64,000 nt of DNA from Elusimicrobiota bacterium (GTDB lineage: Bacteria > Elusimicrobiota > Endomicrobiia > Endomicrobiales > Endomicrobiaceae): the NCBI GenBank assembly GCA_017528425.1, contig JAFXOV010000021.1:1-64000 (forward strand), read 5' to 3'. The translations under genes and the position numbers were made by a program. Under the pieces are notes generated by a model that was given only the letters and a program-made list of their open reading frames with translations, did no database searches and had not been told where the DNA came from. This document shows positions 24,976 to 34,316 of the stretch, one piece after another; position 1 is the stretch's first letter; each line of letters starts with the position of its first letter.

Positions 24976-26298
24976 TTATTCTTTAAATTTTTCCTTTGAA
25001 ATTTCCCTGAATTTTAAAATTATTGGAGTTCCTTTAAAGGAAAATCTTTCTCTCAATATGTTTTCCAAATATCTCTTATATGAAAAATGAACCAGCTCCA
25101 AATCGTTTACCGCAATTCTGAATGTCGGAGGCTTGGATACAGGTTGTTCTATATCTTTTATTTTTAAAACTTTACCTTTTCTTGTAAAAGGAGTTTTGTC
25201 CGTGGCATATCTTATAGCTTCGTTAAGTTCTTCCTGCGGAACCATTTTCGAATATTCTTTATAAATCGTTGGTGCAAGTTTGAATATTCTGTCTACTCTT
25301 TGTCTTGTCTTGGCTGAAATAAATATAATGTCCGCCCAATCTAAAAATTTTAACTTTTCTTCCAATTGTTGTTGAAATAACCTTATTCTGTCTTCTTTAT
25401 CTTCTATTAAATCCCACTTATTTACAGCTATTATACAAGGTTTCTTCTTTTCTATAATCATACCCAAAATTTTTGCTTCCGTTTCACCTATACCCTGTTC
25501 GGCATCGGCAACAAGAACGGCAATATCAGCTTCATCAAGAGCATAGTTTGTGCTAAGCGTGGAAAGATATTCCAAGTCATCTTTTTGTTTATTACCTCTG
25601 TGAAGTCCTGCGGTATCTATCAACAAATAATCCGTATCTTCATAAGTTGCATGAACAGAAAGAGAGTCTCTTGTTGTTCCCGGAATATTATGGACTATAC
25701 ACCTGTTTTGTTGTGTTATGGAATTGACCAAAGAAGATTTACCGACATTAGGTTTACCGACAAAAATTATTTTTAATAAATTGTCTTGTTTTTCAACAAC
25801 ATCGTTATCGCCTATCATATCACATATCATTTCCAATAGTTCAACCATATTTCTGCCGTGCGTTGATGATACGGAAACAATATTCTCAAAACCTAACTGA
25901 TAAAACTCGTAACTTTTAACTTCTTCGGCAAAAGTATCTATTTTATTTACAACCAATACCACCGGTTTTTTGCTTGCTCTGACGGATTTTGCAATTACGG
26001 GTTCAAACGGATGAATACCGGATTTACCGTCAACCACAAACAAAATTATGTCGGCACTTTCTATTGCCAAATTAAGTTGTTGGCTCATAGATTCGGAAAA
26101 TTCGGAAATTTCCGTACTCCAACCTGCAGTATCGGTAACAATAAAATGTTTATCTTTCCAAGTTACTTCGTAATCGTTTCTGTCTCTTGTAGTTCCGGCA
26201 ATATTGTGAACTATAGCTTTCTTTTTACCGATAAATCTATTAAACAATGTTGACTTGCCTACATTAGGCCTGCCGACAATCGCAACTTTCTTATACAT
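24976..26298 (-). CDS. der: ribosome-associated GTPase Der (EngA)
   Basis: The 440-aa Der has two tandem G domains needed for 50S ribosome assembly. Each has a full set of motifs: GRPNVGKSTLFN / DTAGW / NKID in the first, and GKPNVGKSSLVN / DTAGL / NKWD in the second. The C-terminal KH-like domain ends near KGTPIILKFREISKEK. The ATG at 26298 is preferred to the TTG immediately upstream because AGAGG sits 5 nt before it. It heads der-plsY-gpsA-HU-merR and may be read from the 453-aa gene upstream (32-nt gap). Confidence 0.97.
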   Translation of the reverse strand: MYKKVAIVGRPNVGKSTLFNRFIGKKKAIVHNIAGTTRDRNDYEVTWKDKHFIVTDTAGWSTEISEFSESMSQQLNLAIESADIILFVVDGKSGIHPFEPVIAKSVRASKKPVVLVVNKIDTFAEEVKSYEFYQLGFENIVSVSSTHGRNMVELLEMICDMIGDNDVVEKQDNLLKIIFVGKPNVGKSSLVNSITQQNRCIVHNIPGTTRDSLSVHATYEDTDYLLIDTAGLHRGNKQKDDLEYLSTLSTNYALDEADIAVLVADAEQGIGETEAKILGMIIEKKKPCIIAVNKWDLIEDKEDRIRLFQQQLEEKLKFLDWADIIFISAKTRQRVDRIFKLAPTIYKEYSKMVPQEELNEAIRYATDKTPFTRKGKVLKIKDIEQPVSKPPTFRIAVNDLELVHFSYKRYLENILRERFSFKGTPIILKFREISKEKFKE

Positions 26299-26330
26299 CA
26301 AAACCTCTTACAAATTAAAATCGATTTTTT

Positions 26331-27692
26331 TTATTTCTTGTTTTCTTGATTTTTATTTAATATATCTTCATAAGCTTCAAATCTTGTAATTTCACTAAAA
26401 GGTTTTACTTTTGTAGAAACCTTTACTACTTGCTCCTTCATAAGTCCCGTATGTTTTACATTAAATGCCGTCAAAACTCTTTGGACATTACCGTTTTCAT
26501 CTTCCTCTACGGAAAACAAAGGATCTATTACAAAGTTATTCGGAGTTTCATGTAACATTTTTGCTTGTTCAAGGTCAATATCCGAAATATCATATATTAT
26601 GTTAGACATAACGGGTTGTTCCTTCGTATAAAGATATATTATTTTTATAATAAAATATTCCGCATCTTCTTTAATAGGGCCTAAAGAAAGAATTTTTGCT
26701 TTGTCAGCATTTTCGTCGGCAAATCTTTCCGTTTGAAAAAACTTCAAATATTCTATTTTAGGTTTAATTATTGAAACCGCTGTTTCGGATATTTTCGTTT
26801 TCGTATCCGAAACTTTACTTTCTTCCATCGTCTTGTCGAAGTTATCTAATAAACCTTTCGTTTCCTGTTTTACTTTAAATGCTTCTTGTAAAGCTTGATC
26901 TATCGACATATTATTTTTAAATACGTTAACTTCACTTACTACGGTACTGCTTGTAACATTTTCCGGTTTTTCGGTTTTTATTTTACTTTCAGATGCAGAT
27001 GTTACTTTTGTTTCACTTTTAGCGACACTTTTTTCTTTTGATTTTTCCTTTGCTTCTTTTTTTGCTTTTTTATCAGCTTCTTTCTTTGCTTTCTTGTCTG
27101 CTTTTTTATCTGCTTTCTTATCTTTTTTATTTTCAGCAGGTTTAGTTTCGGCAGGCGGTGTATCCAAAATTTCACTTACTGTAGGTGTAACTGTTTTTTT
27201 CGATATTTCTTCTTTGTTTATCTTCTCTGCTTTTGGTGTCGGTTCAACTTTTTCTGCTTTTTCTTTTGTTTGAACTTCCTGCCAAACATTATCAACCGCT
27301 TCTGCGTTTTTCTTTTCAAGTTCTTTTGCTTTTTTTAACTCATCTAAATAAATTTTCGCATCATCTGCATCCATTTGAACAAACAATCTAATGTAAACAC
27401 ATTGCACACGACCTTTTTTAAAAAATACTTTTTTATTTTTAACGTCAATATTTGTTTTTGATTCGACAAATTCCTTGTATTCATCTTTTGATAATTTATA
27501 AGGTCTCAATTTGATACCGGAACTTTCGATACCTTCTCTTATTAATTTATCAGTTAACGACGATATTATCTCATCCTGTGATTTGTTTGACGGAATATCT
27601 TCAGATCCTTCCGCTTTATAACTTTTTACTTGAGCAAAACAAATACTACCGACAAACAAAAACATTACCACAAAACTAATAATTTTTTTCAT
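26331..27692 (-). CDS. secreted Lys/Ala/Glu-rich protein, unknown
   Basis: The 453-aa protein has a signal peptide (MKKIISFVVMFLFVGSICFA) and a folded N-terminal region to about 135. A low-complexity charged segment near 190-225 is built from repeats of DKKADKKA and KKEADKKAKKEAKEK. Another apparently folded C-terminal region follows (about 310-440) with beta-rich hydrophobic stretches such as EYFIIKIIYLYTKEQPVMSNIIYDI. It is not recognised as a known family. The basic linker could span the periplasm or bind peptidoglycan, as charged linkers do in other envelope proteins; this is inference. AGAGGGG precedes the ATG. Confidence 0.7.
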   Translation of the reverse strand: MKKIISFVVMFLFVGSICFAQVKSYKAEGSEDIPSNKSQDEIISSLTDKLIREGIESSGIKLRPYKLSKDEYKEFVESKTNIDVKNKKVFFKKGRVQCVYIRLFVQMDADDAKIYLDELKKAKELEKKNAEAVDNVWQEVQTKEKAEKVEPTPKAEKINKEEISKKTVTPTVSEILDTPPAETKPAENKKDKKADKKADKKAKKEADKKAKKEAKEKSKEKSVAKSETKVTSASESKIKTEKPENVTSSTVVSEVNVFKNNMSIDQALQEAFKVKQETKGLLDNFDKTMEESKVSDTKTKISETAVSIIKPKIEYLKFFQTERFADENADKAKILSLGPIKEDAEYFIIKIIYLYTKEQPVMSNIIYDISDIDLEQAKMLHETPNNFVIDPLFSVEEDENGNVQRVLTAFNVKHTGLMKEQVVKVSTKVKPFSEITRFEAYEDILNKNQENKK

Positions 27693-27779
27693 TTTTGCCC
27701 CTCTTTTCTACAGAATGTTTTAACTCTTGTATATTTTACCAAATTTGATAATTTCTTTAAAGATAATACTTTAATAATA

Positions 27780-27788
27780 TGATATAAT
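27780..27788 (+). promoter_or_regulatory. extended -10 promoter of GT2 gene
   Basis: TGATATAAT, identical to the glmS element, lies 42 nt before the GT2 ATG. No clear -35 is present. It lies in the divergent gap shared with the 453-aa gene. Confidence 0.6.
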
Positions 27789-27830
27789 AATTCAAAATAT
27801 TTGTTAAATTTTTAATCAAAGTGAACAACA

Positions 27831-28808
27831 ATGAAAAAAATATCAATAATAGTTCCTGTATACAATGTAGAAAAATATTTGGCCCAATGTTTGGATAGCA
27901 TACTAAACCAAACATTTAAAGATTTTGAATGTATTTGTGTAAATGACGGTTCTACCGATAATTCTCTGAAAATTTTGCAGGAATATGCACAAAAGGATAA
28001 AAGATTTAAAATAATAACCCAAGAAAACAAAGGCTTATCCGGTGCAAGGAATACCGGTATAAGAAATACAAATACAAAGTATATAACATTTATAGATTCC
28101 GATGATTGGGTAACAGAAAACTATCTGGAAGTACTATATAATGAATTAGCAGAAACAAATGCGGATATCGTAAGAGCAAGTTACAAATTTTATTATCAAA
28201 AAGAGAATTTATATAAATCCGCAAGAATAAGAAAAATACATAAAATAAATTATAATACCAACATTGAAAGATTATACAAAGGATATGCCGGTGCTTTTGT
28301 TTGGGCAAAGATATACAAGACTTCTTTAATAAAAGATAATGATATTTGGTTTTATGAAGGCAGAAATGCCGAGGATTGTCCTTTTACTGCAATGTTATAT
28401 CTTTATTCTCCAAACATTAAGTTTATTGATAGTGAACTATACTTTTACAGAAAACATAGCTTGAGTATAACCGGCAATTTTGAAAAAACCGCGACCGATG
28501 ACTTCTTTAATTTTATTACACTGACAAAAGATTTACAAAAAAGAAATTTTAATGAACAGGAAATAAAAGAATTTTGTATAGATATATTCTTATATAAGCT
28601 CGGTAAATTGGGCAAAAATATTTCAAAGCAAACATCTCAACAAATTTATTCAGTTTCGTTGGAACATATAAAATTTTTAAAAGAAATTTCTGCAGATTTA
28701 AAATTTATTTATAGGTCCAAGGTAAAATTTTCAATGTTTTTATTAAAAGTTTTTAATATATTTTCTTTTAAAATCTTTAGAATATTAAAAAATTTTTCGA
28801 AAAATTAA
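27831..28808 (+). CDS. family 2 glycosyltransferase
   Basis: The 325-aa GT-A enzyme opens with ISIIVPVYNVEKYLAQCLDS. It has the nucleotide-sugar motifs VNDGSTDNS, NKGLSGARNTGI and the metal-binding FIDSDDW (DxD-like), then an acceptor region with DCPFTAMLYL. The basic, aromatic C-terminus (about 285-325) could be an amphipathic membrane contact. It probably adds a sugar to a surface polysaccharide; the sugar cannot be inferred. It is the only intact glycan gene in this patch and its stop abuts that of the broken Stealth gene. Confidence 0.88.
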   Translation: MKKISIIVPVYNVEKYLAQCLDSILNQTFKDFECICVNDGSTDNSLKILQEYAQKDKRFKIITQENKGLSGARNTGIRNTNTKYITFIDSDDWVTENYLEVLYNELAETNADIVRASYKFYYQKENLYKSARIRKIHKINYNTNIERLYKGYAGAFVWAKIYKTSLIKDNDIWFYEGRNAEDCPFTAMLYLYSPNIKFIDSELYFYRKHSLSITGNFEKTATDDFFNFITLTKDLQKRNFNEQEIKEFCIDIFLYKLGKLGKNISKQTSQQIYSVSLEHIKFLKEISADLKFIYRSKVKFSMFLLKVFNIFSFKIFRILKNFSKN

Positions 28809-29762
28809 TTACACTTCAAACGAGGATTTTTCAGGGAACAAACTTTCCAGAAAAGCAACACCTCTGTCAATGGAATCATCGTCAGCCACTTCATTATCGT
28901 TTAAACAAAACAGTTTTATGTTTTTTTGAATTTTATATTTCTTTTCTTCATACCCCAACATTTTTGAATCTTTAAATATTTTAAAGAAGACTTTTGAAAT
29001 ACATCTCAAAGAGTTAGGAATTTTATATATCCATTGATTTTTAAGGACGGCATGTCCGATGTACAAAGAATAAAAGCTCCATATCATTTTACTTACTGTA
29101 TCGGGTTGCCTAAACCTATAATTTGTAACTATATCGAATTCTTTTTTAAAAAGTTCTATACATTTTTGTGCATCCGGTTTATAAAAAGCATCAATATTAT
29201 GATGTTCAAAAAAATTCATTTTTTTATTAAACTTGGAATAAAAGATTTCAGAAGTAAATTTAAGTATCCTATCATAACACTTTTCAATCTTCTTTTCAGG
29301 ATGATAGTTTGGTTTAAATCTTACAATGGGATATCCGTTTTTATTAAAGAATGTCTTTTCCGATACAGTTTTTACAATATACATATCATCATTCGAATAC
29401 AAAAAACGGTCAGACAGGTTTGGTATATTTACAATACAAGCTTCAATAGCAGGTGAACTAAAAGTAGGTAATGCATTTTGCGGCATTATTTGAGAATGTG
29501 TGACTAATTTGATTTTAGGATTGTTTATATTTAACCATTTTGGAATTTGACCATTAGTAACCAAATGGACATATCTTATAAATTTTGCATTTTTTTAGAC
29601 ACTTCTAAGCAAATATTTTAACTCATCATTATTTCTAAATCTGGCAGATATTGTTCCTTCCCGAATCTTGTTTTCATCTTGCATATTTTTATATTTGTTT
29701 AATATTTTTATATGCTCGCTATCATTTCCGTCAACCCATAAAACAACTAAATCTATATCCAT
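28809..29762 (-). pseudogene. Stealth-family sugar-phosphate transferase, interrupted by in-frame TAA
   Basis: A 318-codon frame runs from the ATG at 29762 to the stop at 28809. Its start LVVLWVDGNDSEH is Stealth region CR1. Then come FRNNDELKYLLRSV, a TAA at 29597-29595 (codon 56), and the frame continues KNAKFIRYVHLVTNGQIPKW into CR2 (LPTFSSPAIEA, DRFLYSNDDMYI) and later regions (FFEHHNIDAFYKPD). Homologues usually have Glu at the TAA position, so a single GAA-to-TAA change explains the break. Intact Stealth proteins transfer sugar-1-phosphates in capsule-like polysaccharides. A recent nonsense mutation is most likely; sequencing error or restart at a downstream TTG is possible. A restart product would lack CR1. 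Confidence 0.85.
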
Positions 29763-29841
29763 TTACTATTGTCCCTAAACAAAAATTTGTTTCTTGGTTC
29801 TTGTGGCAATAATACCAAATTCAAACAAACTCTTCAAACTT

Positions 29842-30782
29842 CTATTCAAACCATTTATTATACTTAAAAGAATATGAAACAACTTTATCGAAAGATAAAA
29901 CTTTTTCTTCTAATTTTTTATAAACATCAGAATCTTTTTCAACATTTGTTTCCAATATGGTTTGTCTGTTATGTCTCATGGTATTGCCTCCTTCAACAAT
30001 AGCAATATTGTTACCTTCACAAATAAATGCACAATGACTTGCATGTTCATCTAAAGCATTTGTTCCTAAAACTGTAAATTTTAAATCTTTACCTAACATG
30101 TGTGCCAATGTAGGGATAATATCCAGATGAGATACAGTATATTCTATTTTTTGCGGTTTAAATATTTTAGGAGCATATATTATAAAAGGAATATGAAATT
30201 TATCTTTCAATGTATTCCCCTTTTCTATACCATTAGGAACATGATCGGCAACAAAGATAAAAATTGTATCATCAAACCAATCGTTTTGTTTTGCTTTTTC
30301 GATTAATTGTCCTATTGAGTAATCAGCATAGTATAACGAATTCAAATATTTATTTTCTTCCGTTGTTCTGGGATATTTTTCAAACTCATCGGTAGTTTGA
30401 GTAAACGGAATATGTGTTGAACCGGTAAAACCTAATATAAAAAATGGAGTACTTTTTTTTAGTTGTACAATTTTTTCATTCATAAACATACAGAAAACAT
30501 AATACATATAACAGATATCAAAAATTTATAATATTTTATGGATTTTATAGGAACAAACATCATAACAAAAGGAAGACAATAAAATATTGTCATGATTGAT
30601 AAATCAAATTTTATTGAATACAAAAAAGATTTTAATATTTGAATATTCGTTAATGTAAATATACTGCTATACTTTAACAACAAATAAATTCTACCGATAT
30701 CAAAAGAAATCAAAGTAATTAAAATCACCGATACTGTGAAAAATATTTTTGTTTTAAAATCTTGATGAAGGATCTTCCCCAT
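29842..30782 (-). pseudogene. LTA-synthase/sulfatase-type phosphotransferase, internally deleted remnant
   Basis: Two overlapping minus-strand frames give the ends of one protein. Frame 30782-30480 (100 aa) encodes membrane helices typical of LTA-synthase-like N-termini (YSIKFDLSIMTIFYCLPF). Frame 30507-29842 encodes the C-terminal half of the alkaline-phosphatase-like domain (PFFILGFTGSTHIPF, IFVADHVPNG, VSHLDIIPTLAHML). The usual protein is about 600 aa. The missing middle includes the catalytic Thr/metal region, and the junction is out of frame. The product cannot be active. A short independent CDS for the C-terminal part is possible but would lack the nucleophile. Confidence 0.75.
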
Positions 30783-30783
30783 T

Positions 30784-31623
30784 TTAATTCGTTCTCATAA
30801 TATAACACAATGCATAATATGGTGGCATGTTGTTATGTGGCTGTGAACCACCGGTTTCTAATATGGAAAAAGGGGTGTTACCAGATCCAGATATATTTAT
30901 ATCGCCACCACCACTTCCACCGCCACCGCCACTGAAGGTTCTATTTATTTCATGTTTATGTTTCGGCATTTCATTTATTGTTAATGTATGTTCTTCTTCT
31001 CCGCCGGTTGCATCTACCGCATATCTGTTCCCCGCCCCTAAAACAAATCTGTTTCTTAAGTCCGGTGTACCATTTGTCCCGTCGCATAAAACCCATCCTG
31101 AAGGTATATCATTTACGGAACCGGACCAAATTATTATTGCTCCTTTAGGCACCATAAAATATTCCGTAGTTCCTATAATTTCTTTTGCACCGTTAGAATC
31201 CACAACAAACTTTTTATCATTACCTACGGTTACAGAAAATTCGGAATTTTCCGTAACGGTTGCAGATTCGGTTGTATTTGAATGTAATGAATATGGAACA
31301 GCCGTAAGCTTTTCTCTCGGTTCCAATTTTTTGTTCTCTATTTCAATTTCAAGATAACAGTCTTTTTGCCTCCAATCTATATCGGGATTTAAAACTACGG
31401 AAAAGACCCCGCTTGAAACCACAACGGATTTATTTCCCGATTCCCATTTTGCTGTTCCGCCGACAAGTTGATTATAAATTTTAAAATTCATAATTTTTGT
31501 AGCATTAACTTCGGTTCTATATTCTTTAAGTTTTCCGTTGTATCTTATTTCGTTAGGAACATCCGCAACAGCCAACTGAGCAACAAAAATAAAAGATATC
31601 ACAATTAAAAATTTCTTTAACAT
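30784..31623 (-). CDS. secreted tail-collar / microcystin-dependent-like protein
   Basis: The 279-aa protein has a signal peptide (MLKKFLIVISFIFVAQLAVA), an N-terminal region common in Elusimicrobia-type surface proteins (EIRYNGKLKEYRTEVNA ... REKLTAVPYSLHS), and a C-terminal phage Tail_Collar-like domain. The latter shows MVPKGAIIIWSGS, IPSGWVLCDGTNGTPDLRNRFVLGAG, MPKHKHE, a Gly-rich loop and HNNMPPYYALCYIMRTN. Unlike phage fibres it is exported and has no tail genes nearby, so a surface fibre or adhesin role is likely. GGAG precedes the ATG. Its stop nearly abuts the start of the broken sulfatase gene. Confidence 0.82.
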   Translation of the reverse strand: MLKKFLIVISFIFVAQLAVADVPNEIRYNGKLKEYRTEVNATKIMNFKIYNQLVGGTAKWESGNKSVVVSSGVFSVVLNPDIDWRQKDCYLEIEIENKKLEPREKLTAVPYSLHSNTTESATVTENSEFSVTVGNDKKFVVDSNGAKEIIGTTEYFMVPKGAIIIWSGSVNDIPSGWVLCDGTNGTPDLRNRFVLGAGNRYAVDATGGEEEHTLTINEMPKHKHEINRTFSGGGGGSGGGDINISGSGNTPFSILETGGSQPHNNMPPYYALCYIMRTN

Positions 31624-31693
31624 AAAAACTCCAAATAGAAAATTAATATTTCAATAAAAACAATTATTTATTAAATAATATAACATTTTTAAA

Positions 31694-31702
31694 ATTATAT
31701 CA
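31694..31702 (-). promoter_or_regulatory. extended -10 promoter of tail-collar gene
   Basis: Minus-strand TGATATAAT (31702-31694) is the third copy of this nonamer in the window. It lies about 70 nt before the ATG at 31623. An A/T-rich hairpin (AACAAA/TTTGTT followed by T7) just upstream could end the MATE transcript, but its stem is weak. Confidence 0.5.
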
Positions 31703-31737
31703 TAAAAAAACAACAAAAAATTTTGTTCTATAAAAAG

Positions 31738-33132
31738 CTATTCCAACTCTCTAAAAAACTTTATTTTTTTGTGTAATTTTGAAGAAATCAATAATGTTTG
31801 GTTATATTTATGAAAATAATGATGAAGAAGAATTGCAGATATTAAACATGCAAAAAAGTCCGCAAAAGTTGTTGCTAAAAAAACACCGTCCAGCCCGAAA
31901 AACAAAGGCAAAATCAAAACAAACGGTATCAGTAACAAAACCTGTCTTGTTAAACTTAATATTGTAGCTTGAACAGGTTTATTTATTGCCTGGAAATATG
32001 TACTGCCGAATATATGTAAAGATATTATCGGTAACATAAAATTAACAAATCTCAATCCTCTTGCAGCCATTTTTATAAGTTCGGTATTTGTGGAGTTAAA
32101 AAGTTTTACCACAGGCACAGCAAAAATTTCGGTTATTAAAAACCCTATTATTAATACTACACTGCTCCACCTTATTGCCATTTTGGTAGTTTGTATTGCA
32201 TTAGAAAAATGCTTGGCACCATAGTTATAACCGATTAAAGGTTGTGTACCCTGAGAGATTCCCAAAATAGTAAAAATTATCATAGAGTTTACAGACATTA
32301 CTATACCGATAGCAGCAAGAGCAATATCTCCGCCGTAATGAACTAAAGACCTGTTTAAAATAAAATTTAGTAAACTTGAAGATATTTGGAACACGAACTG
32401 AGAAATGCCTATCGCACTCATTGCCAATATAATATCTAATTTTAAAACAAGATTTTTTATTCTGACTTTGTAAGGACTTTTTTTACTTAAGAAGAAATAT
32501 AGTATCCAACAGGAACTAAACACCTGCCCAAAAACACTTGCCCATGCAACACCTTTCATTCCCCAATGGAAATAATAAACAAATAATATACCTACAAGAA
32601 TATTAACCAAATTACCGACTATTTGAGTTACAAGTGCTGTTTTCGGATATCCGCTCGATCTTATAAAATGGTTCATACCGGCACCGATACCCCAAATGGT
32701 AAAACCTATCATGGCAATATCCATATATTCTTTTGCATAAGGTAACACATCGGAACTTGCACCAACAAGAATAAGTGCTTTTTCTAAAAATATATATAGA
32801 AAAACAGATACTCCTACAGAAACTAACGTAAGCATAACAAGAGTATTTCCCATAATATTTTCGGCTTTATCAATATCTTTTTTACCTAAATAAATGGAAA
32901 AAAGTGCATTACCGCCAACACCCATAAATGCACTGAAAGCCATATACAAAATTACTAAAGGAAACGTAACCGTTATACCTGCAATTCCCAAATGGCCTAC
33001 ATCGTTTCCTATAAGCAACCTTGCAATGATGTTATACAAAGCTCCGGCTACCATACCTGCAACGGCAGGCGCCGAAAACTTGAACAAAAGTTTCGATAAA
33101 CTTGTTGATAAAAAAGGATTCTTTGATTTCAT
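31738..33132 (-). CDS. MATE-family efflux transporter
   Basis: The 464-aa inner-membrane protein has about 12 transmembrane segments in two homologous halves. It starts with the MATE-type LLFKFSAPAVAGMVAGALYNI and IGNDVGHLGIAGITVTFP, and repeats the pattern near 240-310 (ILGISQGTQPLIGYNYGA). This resembles the MepA/DinF-like branch that uses Na+ or H+ gradients to expel cationic compounds. The substrate is unknown. There is no obvious Shine-Dalgarno before the ATG; it lies 22 nt after argC and may depend on that transcript. Confidence 0.9.
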   Translation of the reverse strand: MKSKNPFLSTSLSKLLFKFSAPAVAGMVAGALYNIIARLLIGNDVGHLGIAGITVTFPLVILYMAFSAFMGVGGNALFSIYLGKKDIDKAENIMGNTLVMLTLVSVGVSVFLYIFLEKALILVGASSDVLPYAKEYMDIAMIGFTIWGIGAGMNHFIRSSGYPKTALVTQIVGNLVNILVGILFVYYFHWGMKGVAWASVFGQVFSSCWILYFFLSKKSPYKVRIKNLVLKLDIILAMSAIGISQFVFQISSSLLNFILNRSLVHYGGDIALAAIGIVMSVNSMIIFTILGISQGTQPLIGYNYGAKHFSNAIQTTKMAIRWSSVVLIIGFLITEIFAVPVVKLFNSTNTELIKMAARGLRFVNFMLPIISLHIFGSTYFQAINKPVQATILSLTRQVLLLIPFVLILPLFFGLDGVFLATTFADFFACLISAILLHHYFHKYNQTLLISSKLHKKIKFFRELE

Positions 33133-33154
33133 TTTTAGTTATGGAAATCGGATT

Positions 33155-34183
33155 TTAAAGTGTTTCCAATCCTTCCGTTTCCGGTAACCCGAACATTATG
33201 TTCATATTTTGAACAGCTTGTCCTGATGCACCTTTAGTTAAATTGTCTTGAACGGAAATTACTATAAGTTTGTTTGTTCTTTCATCTATGCAAATTCCTA
33301 TATCAAGATAATTAGTTTCAACAACATTCTTAATTGAAGGAAGTTTACCTTCATCCAATACTCTTACAAATTTTCTTCCTTCATAAAACTTTTTATACAT
33401 TTCTATTATTTCACCAACGGAAACTTTCTTTGCCAAATCCATATAAATACAAGACAACATTCCTCTTTCCATAGGAATAATTTGAGGAGTAAACGTTATT
33501 GTTACCGGCTTACCGAACATATTTGATAATTCCTGTTCTATTTCGGGAATGTGTCTGTGTTTTCCGCCGACTTTATATGCTCTTGCGGTAGGTGCTTCGG
33601 TTTCATAATAGGCTTTTACACCTTTTCTTCCGGAACCGGAAACTCCACTTTTGGAATCTATTATTATTCCTTCGGATTTTACCAACCCGTTTTTTATCGC
33701 CGGAGCAGATCCCAACAAAATAGTTGTAGGATAGCATCCCGGATTTGCAATAAGTTTTGCGGATTTTATTTCGTCTTTATATATTTCACTCAAACCGTAA
33801 ACGGCATCTTTTATATATTCTTTACCGGTATGTTTTACACCGTACCATTTTTCGTAAGTTTCAAAATCTTTTATTCTGAAATCTGCCGATAAATCTATAA
33901 CTTTTTTCCCTGCTTTTATTAAATCGGGAACAACTTCAAAAGCAACCGCATGCGGTAAAGCTAAAAACACAACATCTGTTTCATTTTTTATTTGTTCTAT
34001 ATTTAACGGATAACACTTTAAATTTAAATCTGCATATTTGGGATAAATATCTTTTAAATCTCTAAGTTCCGATGTCGCTCTTCCTGCAAGAACAGTTATT
34101 TTAACATCTTTATGTTTAGATAATATTCTCAATAATTCTTCTCCAGTATATCCTGTAATACCAATTATTCCAACTCTGATCAT
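33155..34183 (-). CDS. argC: N-acetyl-gamma-glutamyl-phosphate reductase
   Basis: The 342-aa ArgC reduces N-acetylglutamyl phosphate in arginine/ornithine synthesis. The Rossmann start is [18 protein letters not shown], the catalytic Cys150 lies in [12 protein letters not shown], and [12 protein letters not shown] gives the family His. The length is that of the type 1 enzyme. The ATG at 34183 is preferred over the GTG 9 nt upstream because AAGGAA is too close to the latter. No other arg genes are adjacent. Confidence 0.96.
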   Translation of the reverse strand: MIRVGIIGITGYTGEELLRILSKHKDVKITVLAGRATSELRDLKDIYPKYADLNLKCYPLNIEQIKNETDVVFLALPHAVAFEVVPDLIKAGKKVIDLSADFRIKDFETYEKWYGVKHTGKEYIKDAVYGLSEIYKDEIKSAKLIANPGCYPTTILLGSAPAIKNGLVKSEGIIIDSKSGVSGSGRKGVKAYYETEAPTARAYKVGGKHRHIPEIEQELSNMFGKPVTITFTPQIIPMERGMLSCIYMDLAKKVSVGEIIEMYKKFYEGRKFVRVLDEGKLPSIKNVVETNYLDIGICIDERTNKLIVISVQDNLTKGASGQAVQNMNIMFGLPETEGLETL

Positions 34184-34261
34184 TTTAAACACTTCCTTTT
34201 TTATTATTTATATTTTTATATCCCGATAATTTTACAAAATTTTAAATTGTTTTTATACAAT

Positions 34262-34301
34262 AAAAAATCAACGGTTGATATTTCGGCCAACCGTTGATTT
34301 T
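34262..34301 (-). terminator. intrinsic terminator of the giant gene
   Basis: A perfect 12-bp stem (AATCAACGGTTG with CAACCGTTGATT) and a 10-nt loop are followed on the minus strand by a T6 tract. It lies 16 nt past the stop of the giant gene. Confidence 0.93.
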
Positions 34302-34316
34302 GAATTTCGTTCCAAA

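Noticed and set aside
30827-31357. 176-codon plus-strand frame opposite the tail-collar gene
   Set aside because: Pro-rich segment is the antisense of the Gly-rich loop; the minus strand has a signal peptide and known domain.
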